In this document: piece by piece, positions 1 to 4,932 of the stretch
How the letters are laid out: every line of letters begins with the position of its first letter
How positions within the stretch are numbered: the first letter of the stretch is position 1
Origin: Alphaproteobacteria bacterium
Lineage (GTDB): Bacteria; Pseudomonadota; Alphaproteobacteria; Micropepsales; Micropepsaceae
Direction of reading: 5' to 3'
Length of the DNA: 7,475 nucleotides
Assembly: GCA_947455695.1 (NCBI GenBank)
Contig: CANGRN010000058.1
Coordinates: forward strand, 1 to 7,475
The notes under the pieces: generated by a model
What the model was told of the DNA's origin: nothing
The model's database searches: none
The model's input: only the letters and a program-made list of their open reading frames with translations
Translations under genes and position numbers: made by a program

Positions 1-1
1 A

Positions 2-244
2 AAGGCGCTGGCGCTGATCGATTCCGGCCTGGCCGACGATGCCGCCCGCTACATGATCACCACCATCGGCGATGAGCCCGCCAATATCGAGGCGGTCAAG
101 AACGTGCCCGACAGCGTGTTCACCGCGCTGGGTGTGCCGCGCGACCTGGAGACGTTCCTGAAAAGCGGCATCTTCCAGAAGCCGCTGACCAACAAGGAAA
201 AGATCGTCAGCGCCTGGACGGAAATTCGCAGCGGCCTTCACTGA
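2..244 (+). CDS. C-terminal fragment of an unrecognised protein
   Basis: An open frame runs in from the left edge and ends at TGA 242-244, giving the last 80 residues of a gene whose start lies outside the window. The codons from position 2 are in the same frame as the rest, so the ATG at 53 is very unlikely to be the real start. The fragment is soluble-looking and mostly helical, with mixed charge, no membrane segment and no cysteine. Its last stretch contains FLKSGIF and then a Lys-rich LTNKEKIV segment. I do not recognise the family and no catalytic motif is visible. High third-position GC supports real coding. No hairpin terminator follows it. The next gene starts 74 bases later behind its own predicted promoter. 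Confidence 0.75.
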   Translation, partial: KALALIDSGLADDAARYMITTIGDEPANIEAVKNVPDSVFTALGVPRDLETFLKSGIFQKPLTNKEKIVSAWTEIRSGLH

Positions 245-258
245 GGGGCTATCGGGCC

Positions 259-283
259 GGAACCATCCCGGGAACGTTCCGTT
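259..283 (+). promoter_or_regulatory. EcfG-type general stress promoter for the DUF6491 gene
   Basis: GGAAC at 259-263 and CGTT at 280-283 are separated by exactly 16 bases. This matches the GGAAC-N16/17-CGTT consensus recognised by EcfG/SigT/RpoE2 sigma factors of alphaproteobacteria. Transcription would start near 290, leaving a leader of about 29 bases that contains the AGGAG ribosome binding site at 307-311. A second GGAAC at 271-275, inside the palindrome GGAACGTTCC, lies 17 bases before CGTG at 293 and is a weaker alternative. Confidence 0.65.
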
Positions 284-318
284 TCCACCGGACGTGGCGG
301 GGCAACAGGAGTAGCGAC

Positions 319-726
319 ATGATCCGTTCCCTTGTCCTGGCCGCCGCCATCGCCAGCGTTGCCGTTCCCGTCCTTGCCCAGCCCAGGGAGGCGCAGGAGG
401 CGCCCTGCCTGCGCCAGCGCAACATTTACGACTATCAGGTCGTGCCGGGAAACCGTTCGCTCATTGTCACCGACACCTCCCGCCGGCGCTATCGCCTCAA
501 TTTCATCGGCCAGTGCTACAATCTGCAATACCAGTTCGGCCTGGCATTCCGCAGCCGTGGGGTGGGCACATTGTCCTGCATCGCCCCGGGTGATGAAGTC
601 TTGAAGAACGACCCGGTCGGCCCGCCGCAATGCATTGTCAGAAGCGTCGAGTATCAGACCCGCGCGCTGGATATCGCCGATCAGCAGGAAGCCGATAAGC
701 GGCGCGACCATCGTGGCGACCGCTGA
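319..726 (+). CDS. Secreted DUF6491 family protein
   Basis: A 135-residue exported protein of unknown function. The first 20 residues form a signal peptide: Arg3, a hydrophobic Leu/Ala/Val core, then VLA before Gln21 as a type I cleavage site. No lipobox is seen, so the product should be free in the periplasm. The mature part has four cysteines (30, 66, 87, 105), enough for two disulfides. The pattern CLR, then a YRLNFIGQC segment, then LSCIAPGDEV and a final cysteine, fits the DUF6491 family common in alphaproteobacteria. The tail after about residue 115 is charged and probably disordered. AGGAG at 307-311 lies 7 bases before the ATG and supports this start. The gene stands alone and appears to be under general stress control. 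Family assignment is from remembered motif patterns; molecular function is unknown. Confidence 0.85.
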   Translation: MIRSLVLAAAIASVAVPVLAQPREAQEAPCLRQRNIYDYQVVPGNRSLIVTDTSRRRYRLNFIGQCYNLQYQFGLAFRSRGVGTLSCIAPGDEVLKNDPVGPPQCIVRSVEYQTRALDIADQQEADKRRDHRGDR

Positions 727-861
727 TTGGCGATGATACCGGCCGCCGGAGCGGAAGAATTCCCGGCAACTGGATGATCCCGTGTTGGCGCGCAAGCCGG
801 TGCAAAACTGTACGCATCGCGGGCGCAAGCATGATGACTTCGCCTTTGTGCAGCGAACGGC

Positions 862-887
862 GGAACGTTTGGACGGTCTCACGGCTT
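862..887 (+). promoter_or_regulatory. EcfG-like promoter for the hemerythrin gene
   Basis: GGAAC at 862-866 is followed after 17 bases by GCTT at 884-887. The -35 element is exact. The -10 differs from CGTT but keeps the TT pair at the spacing given for RpoE2 (GGAAC-N18/19-TT). A start near 895 would leave a leader of about 23 bases holding the AAAGGA site at 906-911. Confidence 0.4.
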
Positions 888-917
888 TACTGGCAACCCC
901 ATTTCAAAGGATGCCCC

Positions 918-1451
918 ATGGCCGACAAGCCCGACGCGATTGCCCTGCTCAAAGCCGACCACCGCAAGGTCGAGGAACTGTTCGAAAAATTCGAAAAGGC
1001 CAAGAGCGATTCCGTCAAGACATCGCTGGTGCAGCAGATCTGCACCGAGCTCAGCGTCCACACCGCCATCGAGGAAGAAATCTTCTATCCCGCCTGCACC
1101 GGCCAGATCGAGGATGACACTCTGACCGAAGCCTATGTCGAGCATGACGGCGCCAAGGTGATCATCTCGGAACTCCTGGCCTCCAGCCCGGACAACGAAT
1201 TCTACGATTCCAAGGTCAAGGTGCTGTCCGAGCAGATCAAGCATCACGTCAAGGAAGAGGAAATGCGCTCTGAGGGCATGTTCGCCCAGGCGCGCGATGC
1301 CGGCCTGGACATGGATGCGCTGGGCGAACAGATGGCCGCCCGGAAGAAGGAACTGCTGGCGGAGTTCACGGCCAACGGGTTGCCGACGCCCAAGACCCGC
1401 AGCTTCACCGGCCATAAGCTGACCCAGAGCCAGCCCGTCGCGGCGATTTAG
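918..1451 (+). CDS. Hemerythrin HHE-domain protein
   Basis: A 177-residue cytoplasmic protein with a four-helix hemerythrin-like domain over about residues 5-120. The di-iron ligand pattern is visible as His15, His48 with Glu52 (HxxxE), His76, and His110 with Glu114 (HxxxE). Such proteins bind oxygen, nitric oxide or peroxide, or buffer iron; which applies here cannot be told. Residues 120-177 form a charged helix and a short basic tail. The ATG at 918 is chosen because AAAGGA (906-911) lies 6 bases upstream and the residue just after it begins the domain. The frame stays open upstream to 774, but that stretch would give a Trp/Arg/Cys-rich extension foreign to the family and would run across the predicted promoter. 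A short reading frame follows after 8 bases. The stress-type promoter fits a role against oxidative or nitrosative stress. Confidence 0.9.
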   Translation: MADKPDAIALLKADHRKVEELFEKFEKAKSDSVKTSLVQQICTELSVHTAIEEEIFYPACTGQIEDDTLTEAYVEHDGAKVIISELLASSPDNEFYDSKVKVLSEQIKHHVKEEEMRSEGMFAQARDAGLDMDALGEQMAARKKELLAEFTANGLPTPKTRSFTGHKLTQSQPVAAI

Positions 1452-1459
1452 GGTCGGCC

Positions 1460-1627
1460 ATGCGCAAACTGATCTGGCTTGCTCTCGCTCTTGGGGCCGT
1501 GGAACTGGTGAAGCGTGAGGCGAGCAAGCGCGGGATCACACCTTCCGCATTGCTCTCCACAATGGCGGCCAACACGGCGGCCCGCCTGACTGGCGAGGAA
1601 CCAGCGCCACCGTCCGCCAAGGCATAA
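1460..1627 (+). CDS. Small hypothetical protein, 55 residues
   Basis: ATG 1460 to TAA 1625-1627 encodes 55 residues. The N-terminus is MRK followed by a hydrophobic run of roughly ten residues (LIWLALALGAV). A Lys/Arg-rich helix then follows, and the tail is rich in Ala, Pro and Ser. It may be a small membrane-anchored protein, although the hydrophobic stretch is short for a full membrane span. AGGG at 1450-1453, overlapping the hemerythrin stop codon, is a weak ribosome binding site 6 bases upstream. The frame starts 8 bases after the hemerythrin gene and ends about 27 bases before a strong terminator, so it sits exactly where a co-transcribed second gene would. Third-position GC is lower than in the neighbours. 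I recognise no family; chance coding is possible. Confidence 0.5.
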   Translation: MRKLIWLALALGAVELVKREASKRGITPSALLSTMAANTAARLTGEEPAPPSAKA

Positions 1628-1650
1628 AGCGGACTGACCTGCTGCAAAGA

Positions 1651-1689
1651 AAAAGGGCCGGAACTTGCGTTCCGGCCCCTTATTCTTGG
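1651..1689. terminator. Bidirectional intrinsic terminator between the hemerythrin unit and speD
   Basis: A perfect 10-bp stem, GGGCCGGAAC (1655-1664) with GTTCCGGCCC (1669-1678), closes a 4-base loop TTGC. On the plus strand it is followed by CTTATTCTT. On the minus strand it is followed by TTTTTCTTT. It can therefore end both the rightward hemerythrin transcript and the leftward speD transcript, whose stop codon lies about 25 bases away. Confidence 0.85.
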
Positions 1690-1703
1690 AAGAGCGGAGT
1701 GGC

Positions 1704-2177
1704 TTAGACCACGCCGCGCTTGTGTTCGCCGACCACGACGCGGCCCGGCTGGAAGGCGCGCTTGAAGACTTCCAGCGCCTTGCGGGGCTCGGCATCGCCG
1801 CACATGAACACGTCGAAGGCCGCGAAGCCCTTTTCCGGCCAGGTGTGGACGGAGATGTGGCTTTCCGCCAGCACCGCCACGCCCGAGATGCCGCCGCCTT
1901 CTTCGAACTTGTGCAGGTGAATGTGCAGCAGGGTCGCGCCCGCTTCATTCACCGCGTCGATCAGCGCGGTTTCGATGCGCTCGCGGTCGTCCAGGCCCTT
2001 GGCTTCCCAAAGGTCGATGATCACATGGCTGCCCGCATAGGACAGGCCGTTCTTGTTGATGAAGTGATCCTTCTGATCGTCATTCGAAGGGGTCACGACA
2101 ACAGGCCGCGGCGCCTTGGCGGCGCGGGGTTTGATTTCTTTTTGCGGGTTCGCCGCTACCAAATTCAGTCGAGCCAT
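1704..2177 (-). CDS. speD: S-adenosylmethionine decarboxylase proenzyme
   Basis: Pyruvoyl enzyme that decarboxylates S-adenosylmethionine to the aminopropyl donor for spermidine synthesis. The 157-residue protein carries the hallmark segment ESHISVHTWPE. Autocleavage is expected between Glu105 and Ser106, turning Ser106 into the pyruvoyl group. Ser106, His111 and Cys126 have the same spacing as Ser63, His68 and Cys83 of the Thermotoga maritima enzyme, so the processing and catalytic residues are all present. The core begins near residue 44. The first 43 residues are an extra basic, Ala/Pro-rich segment not found in the short bacterial class of about 120-130 residues. The ATG at 2177 is supported by TAGGT (2184-2188) 6 bases upstream. 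The gene is divergent from speE and ends at the shared terminator near 1655-1678. Confidence 0.96.
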   Translation of the reverse strand: MARLNLVAANPQKEIKPRAAKAPRPVVVTPSNDDQKDHFINKNGLSYAGSHVIIDLWEAKGLDDRERIETALIDAVNEAGATLLHIHLHKFEEGGGISGVAVLAESHISVHTWPEKGFAAFDVFMCGDAEPRKALEVFKRAFQPGRVVVGEHKRGVV

Positions 2178-2230
2178 TTAAGCACCTACCCGTCTTGGAG
2201 TTGACACCAAACGCCTTGGCCTTGCGGACT

Positions 2231-2307
2231 TCCGGACGCACCTAAAGAAGAAAGCGACGAACCGGGGTCACCCAGTCGCCGCTTTGTCCGGCTTTTTTTC
2301 TCGCCGG
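2231..2307 (-). promoter_or_regulatory. Structured leader of speD, possible riboregulator
   Basis: Read on the minus strand, GCCGGAC (2292-2286) can pair with GTCCGG (2237-2232). This pairing encloses a second stem, AAAG-cgg-CGAC with GTCGCTTT (2285-2275 and 2258-2251), topped by a small GGG/CCC hairpin (2273-2264). The same GCCGG can instead pair with CCGGC upstream (2307-2303) across an A-rich 10-base loop, so the two folds exclude each other. The element lies between the predicted speD start of transcription and its ribosome binding site. I do not recognise it as SAM-II, SAM-V or any other named motif. GC-rich DNA often yields such pairings by chance. Confidence 0.35.
2232..2300 (+). terminator. 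Possible plus-strand intrinsic terminator, T7 tract
   Basis: On the plus strand the nested stems close with GTCCGG (2286-2291), directly followed by CTTTTTTTC. This has the form of an intrinsic terminator. No plus-strand gene lies upstream for about 600 bases, so it would stop antisense transcription through speD or end a short RNA. It could equally be only the complement of the speD leader. Confidence 0.35.
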
Positions 2308-2317
2308 GTCGAGTTCG

Positions 2318-2345
2318 AAATAGGGCCAACGCACCCCCCATGCAA
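2318..2345 (-). promoter_or_regulatory. Candidate speD promoter
   Basis: On the minus strand TTGCAT (2345-2340) and CTATTT (2323-2318) are 16 bases apart. This also fits the Caulobacter housekeeping pattern TTGACGS-N14-GCTANAWC in a degenerate form. The predicted start near 2311 gives a leader of about 133 bases. Confidence 0.35.
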
Positions 2346-2513
2346 GAAGAAATTTCCCCCGCGCCCAATTTTTTTCGCCCACACCCTTTCGAGGCCATGC
2401 TGGCGGCGGCGCTGCGCGGTGCCGGAAACACTGTGTGACAGCCGCCCAGGCGGCGCCGGAAAGTCCGATGAAATGGGCTTCAGCGGCGCGCCAGGCGCCG
2501 CAAAGACGCGCGG

Positions 2514-2542
2514 TAGACAGCGCCGCGAAGCAGCCCTATACG
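2514..2542 (+). promoter_or_regulatory. Candidate speE promoter with flanking inverted repeat
   Basis: TAGACA (2514-2519) and TATACG (2537-2542) are 17 bases apart, giving five and four matches to the housekeeping consensus. The start would fall near 2549, with AAGGA (2565-2569) 6 bases before the speE ATG. An inverted repeat GACAGCG (2516-2522)/CGCTGTC (2549-2555) brackets the -10 region and could be an operator. Confidence 0.45.
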
Positions 2543-2575
2543 GCTTGCCGCTGTCACATCTCTTAAGGAAGCGTT

Positions 2576-3484
2576 ATGGCCCGTCCCCAGCCCCAGCCGA
2601 GCAAGACCAAGACCCACAAGGCTTCCGACTCGCTCCAGGTGGAGCGTCTCCACAAGGGTTACGCCCAGTCCATGGAGATCACCAAGGTGCTGGCGGACGA
2701 GAAGAGCAAGTACCAGCACATCCGCATCTTCGACACCGTGGCCAACGGCCGGGTGATGACCCTGGACGACATCGTCCAGATCACCAGCCGGGACGAAAGC
2801 GCCTATGCCGACATGCTGACCCACCTGCCCATGCTGGAACATGGCAAGGTCGAACGGGTGATGATCGTGGGCGGGGGCGACCTGTCCATCGCCGACGAGG
2901 CCCTCAAGCATAAGAACGTCAAGGAAGTCGTGCTGGTGGATATCGACGGCGACGTCATCCGCCTGTGCAAGAAGCATTTCGGCGCGATCAACGCCAAGGC
3001 CTTCAAGGACAGGCGCATGACGGTGGAAGTGGCCGATGCGTTCGAATATCTGGGCCGCAAATCCAGCAAGAACCGCTTCGACCTGATCATCGCCGACCGT
3101 CCCGATCCGGTGGGCCCGGGCAAGGCGCTGTTCGGCGAGACCTTCTATGACCGCGTCAAGGGCGCCCTCAAGCCCGGCGGCTATGCCACCTTCCAGACCG
3201 GCGTGCCCTTCTACCAGCCCTGGGAGATCACCGAGGCGCTGCAGGAACTGGCGCGCTTCTTCCCCAAGTCGGGCCTCTATCTGTCCGTGGTGCCCACCTA
3301 TATCGGCGGCTTCATGGCGCTCTCCTGGGCGACCAAGGGCGGCAAGGCGCTGGGCACCGAGAAGGGCATCAAGAAGGCGGCCAAGGCCTACAAGAAGATC
3401 AAGCTGCAGTGCGACTATTACAATCCGGCCATCCATGCCGCCGCGTTCGCGCTGCCGAACTGGATCGCCAAACTGGTCCCCTAG
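2576..3484 (+). CDS. speE: Spermidine synthase (putrescine aminopropyltransferase)
   Basis: A 302-residue cytoplasmic enzyme expected to transfer the aminopropyl group of decarboxylated S-adenosylmethionine to putrescine. An N-terminal beta domain (about 20-88) is followed by a Rossmann methyltransferase-like fold. Family landmarks are RDESAYADMLTHLP (72-85, Tyr77), GGGD (99-102), VDID (121-124), VADAF (152-156), the catalytic-loop Asp174 in ADRPDPVGP, and a C-terminal PTYIGGFMALSWAT (240-253) followed by YYNPAIHAAAFALP, which closely matches the Escherichia coli SpeE ending. Several usual motif residues differ: GGGDLS replaces GGGDGG, DID replaces EID and DRPD replaces DSTD. Triamine product or acceptor could therefore differ. 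The first 18 residues are Lys/Pro-rich and extra. AAGGA 6 bases upstream fixes the ATG. Divergence from speD supports a joint role. Confidence 0.92.
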   Translation: MARPQPQPSKTKTHKASDSLQVERLHKGYAQSMEITKVLADEKSKYQHIRIFDTVANGRVMTLDDIVQITSRDESAYADMLTHLPMLEHGKVERVMIVGGGDLSIADEALKHKNVKEVVLVDIDGDVIRLCKKHFGAINAKAFKDRRMTVEVADAFEYLGRKSSKNRFDLIIADRPDPVGPGKALFGETFYDRVKGALKPGGYATFQTGVPFYQPWEITEALQELARFFPKSGLYLSVVPTYIGGFMALSWATKGGKALGTEKGIKKAAKAYKKIKLQCDYYNPAIHAAAFALPNWIAKLVP

Positions 3485-3509
3485 TCCGTTCGGTGCGTAT
3501 GCTGGTGGC

Positions 3510-3896
3510 ATGACCAGTAGACGTCTCCTTCAAATCGCCGTGGCGGTGGCCGGCCTGGTGCCGGTTTCCTTCGGCACGCTGGGCACGCTGCGCCCCGAAT
3601 TGCTGTCGCTGAGCGGGCCGCCGCACGCCATCACCCATGCCGCCTATCTCAGCGGGCTGCTGCTGGGGCTGGGCCTGAGCTTCTGGTCCCTGATCCCCAC
3701 GATTGAACGGCAGCGCCACGCCTTCACCATCCTCACCGGGCTGGTGGTGGTGGGCGGGCTGGCCCGGGCCTTCACGGCGGCCCGCTTGGGCGCTTTTGGG
3801 CTGTCGGTAATATTCCCCCTGATCATGGAACTGGGCGTCACGCCGGCCCTGTGGGCCTGGCAGAGGCAGGTCTCTTCACATTCCCGCCCGGAATGA
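3510..3896 (+). CDS. DUF4345 family membrane protein
   Basis: A 128-residue inner-membrane protein with four predicted membrane segments at about 6-28, 42-62, 70-90 and 94-115. The short ends include MTSRR at the N-terminus. The sequence YLSGLLLGLGL, then an ERQRHAF loop and GGLARAFTAA, matches the DUF4345 family, small four-helix proteins of unknown function. The ATG at 3510 is chosen because it directly precedes the family's usual first helix. The same frame is open much further upstream, but only as a shadow of speE. The ribosome binding site is weak (GGTGG at about 3504-3508), so translation may depend on coupling to speE, which ends 25 bases earlier. Co-transcription with speE is likely from the spacing; a link to polyamines is not shown. 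Confidence 0.82.
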   Translation: MTSRRLLQIAVAVAGLVPVSFGTLGTLRPELLSLSGPPHAITHAAYLSGLLLGLGLSFWSLIPTIERQRHAFTILTGLVVVGGLARAFTAARLGAFGLSVIFPLIMELGVTPALWAWQRQVSSHSRPE

Positions 3897-3908
3897 CCAT
3901 CTTCCGGG
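3887..3908 (+). promoter_or_regulatory. Intergenic hairpin overlapping the cnoX ribosome binding site
   Basis: CCCGGAA (3887-3893) and TTCCGGG (3902-3908) form a perfect 7-bp stem around the 8-base loop TGACCATC, which carries the DUF4345 stop codon. The 3' arm runs into the GGGGAGGA site (3906-3913) of the next gene and could mask part of it until ribosomes finishing DUF4345 melt the stem. Confidence 0.4.
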
Positions 3909-3918
3909 GAGGAAACTC

Positions 3919-4932
3919 TTGGAATTCACGGACATGGCATTGATCGGCCCCGGCGGACGTCCCGTCACCTCCCAGCCCGCCCAGAATGCGGCGACCGGCA
4001 CCAGCCCCCACATCAAGGACTCGGGCCTGGCGACCTTCGCCGCCGACGTCCTGGAGCAGAGCCGCGCCACGCCGGTGATCGTGGACTTCTGGGCGCCCTG
4101 GTGCGGCCCCTGCAAGACGCTGGGTCCGGCGCTGGAAGCGGCGGTGGATGCGGCGGGCGGCGCAGTGAAGCTGGTGAAGGTCAATATCGACGAGAATCCG
4201 GAGATCGCCCAGCAGCTGCGCATCCAGTCGATCCCCACCGTCTATGCCTTCAAGAACGGCCAGCCGGTGGACGGTTTCATGGGCGCCATTCCCGAAAGCC
4301 AGATCAAGGCCTTTGTCGCCGCCCTGGCGGACGGCGGCGGCGCGCATGATCACGGTCACGATCATGACGGCCATGACCACGATCACCATCACGGCGGCCC
4401 CGAGCACACCGCCCAGGTTATGGCGGTCGGCGCCGAGGCGCTGGCGGCCGGCGACTTTGCCATGGCGGCCCAGGCTTATGGCCATGTGCTGCAGGACGAG
4501 CCCGGCCATCCCGAAGCCGTGGCGGGCCTGGCGCGCGCCTATATCGCCGGCGGCGAAATGGAGCAGGCCAAGGCCGTGCTGCAGATGGTCAAGCCCGACG
4601 CGGCCCAGCACGAAGCCATCCGCGCCGTGGAAGCCGAATTGAAGCTGCGCGAAGCCCCCGCGCCGGAAAGCAGCGAGATCGCCAACCTGCGCGCCAGGCT
4701 GGCCGCCGATCCTGCGGACCACCAGGCCCGCTACGATCTGGCCATGGCGCTGGATGCGGGCGGTGACCGTGACGGCGCCATCGCCGAGCTGCTGGAACTG
4801 ATCCGCCGCGACCGGACCTGGAACGAGGAAGCCGGCCGCAAGCAGCTGGTCACCCTGTTCGAGGCGATGGGCTTCACCGATCCGCGCACCATCGAGGCGC
4901 GCCGCAAACTGTCGGGGATCCTGTTCGCCTGA
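3919..4932 (+). CDS. cnoX: Thioredoxin-TPR co-chaperone, CnoX/YbbN family, with His-rich linker
   Basis: A 337-residue protein of the CnoX (YbbN) family, which holds unfolded proteins during oxidative stress and passes them to GroEL or DnaK. The thioredoxin fold spans about 35-137, with the intact redox site WCGPC (Cys62, Cys65) and the cis-proline in IPTVYAF (Pro106). Escherichia coli CnoX lacks this double-cysteine site, whereas the Caulobacter protein keeps it. Residues 165-330 form TPR-like helical repeats ending in [14 protein letters not shown]. Between them lies an unusual linker, residues 143-158, with nine His and five Asp. The start is TTG: GGAGG (3908-3912) is 6 bases from TTG 3919 but 21 from the in-frame ATG 3934. 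Its stop overlaps the next start by one base (TGATG), implying translational coupling. Confidence 0.93.
   Translation: MEFTDMALIGPGGRPVTSQPAQNAATGTSPHIKDSGLATFAADVLEQSRATPVIVDFWAPWCGPCKTLGPALEAAVDAAGGAVKLVKVNIDENPEIAQQLRIQSIPTVYAFKNGQPVDGFMGAIPESQIKAFVAALADGGGAHDHGHDHDGHDHDHHHGGPEHTAQVMAVGAEALAAGDFAMAAQAYGHVLQDEPGHPEAVAGLARAYIAGGEMEQAKAVLQMVKPDAAQHEAIRAVEAELKLREAPAPESSEIANLRARLAADPADHQARYDLAMALDAGGDRDGAIAELLELIRRDRTWNEEAGRKQLVTLFEAMGFTDPRTIEARRKLSGILFA

Larger units (their letters stand above)
2178..2575. other. Divergent speD-speE intergenic region
   Basis: Nearly 400 bases without a convincing gene. It holds a candidate minus-strand speD promoter (2318-2345), a structured speD leader (2231-2307), a plus-strand hairpin with a T7 tract, and a candidate speE promoter (2514-2542). 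Two simple GC-rich hairpins also occur: GCCGCC/GGCGGC at 2441-2454 and a perfect 7-bp stem GCGGCGC/GCGCCGC at 2483-2501. Further T-rich (2369-2375) and C-rich tracts have no assigned role. Open frames crossing this stretch are frame shadows of speE or lack a ribosome binding site. Confidence 0.8.

Noticed and set aside
271..280. The palindrome GGAACGTTCC as a repressor operator
   Set aside because: It is explained as well by the overlapping promoter words; a single 10-base palindrome gives no independent support for an operator.
727..780. A possible terminator after the DUF6491 gene (GGAAGAATTCC region)
   Set aside because: The stem is only 4-5 bp with a 3-base loop and no T tract follows.
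774..917. A 48-residue N-terminal extension of the hemerythrin protein
   Set aside because: The added residues are Trp/Arg/Cys-rich and unlike the family, they cross the predicted promoter, and the ribosome binding site fits ATG 918.
2242..2271. A nine-codon upstream reading frame in the speD leader (GTG start, ending at TAG before TAGGTGC)
   Set aside because: No clear ribosome binding site precedes the GTG, and frames this short are expected by chance; I mention it only because upstream frames control AdoMet decarboxylase in eukaryotes.
3147..3509. Upstream extension of the DUF4345 frame
   Set aside because: It is Arg/Ser/Pro-rich out-of-frame translation of speE; the recognisable family sequence begins at 3510.
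2480..3511. A 343-residue open frame opposite speE
   Set aside because: It is the complement of a well-supported speE. Long antisense frames are normal in GC-rich genes and its Gly/Leu/His-rich composition is typical of such shadows.
4345..4392. The His-rich coding stretch as a tandem repeat or CRISPR-like element
   Set aside because: It is in frame within cnoX, only about 48 bases long, and shows codon-level His/Asp alternation rather than exact repeat units.
3838..4722. A 294-residue open frame opposite cnoX
   Set aside because: It lies opposite a clearly recognised thioredoxin-TPR gene and shows no domain or ribosome binding site.
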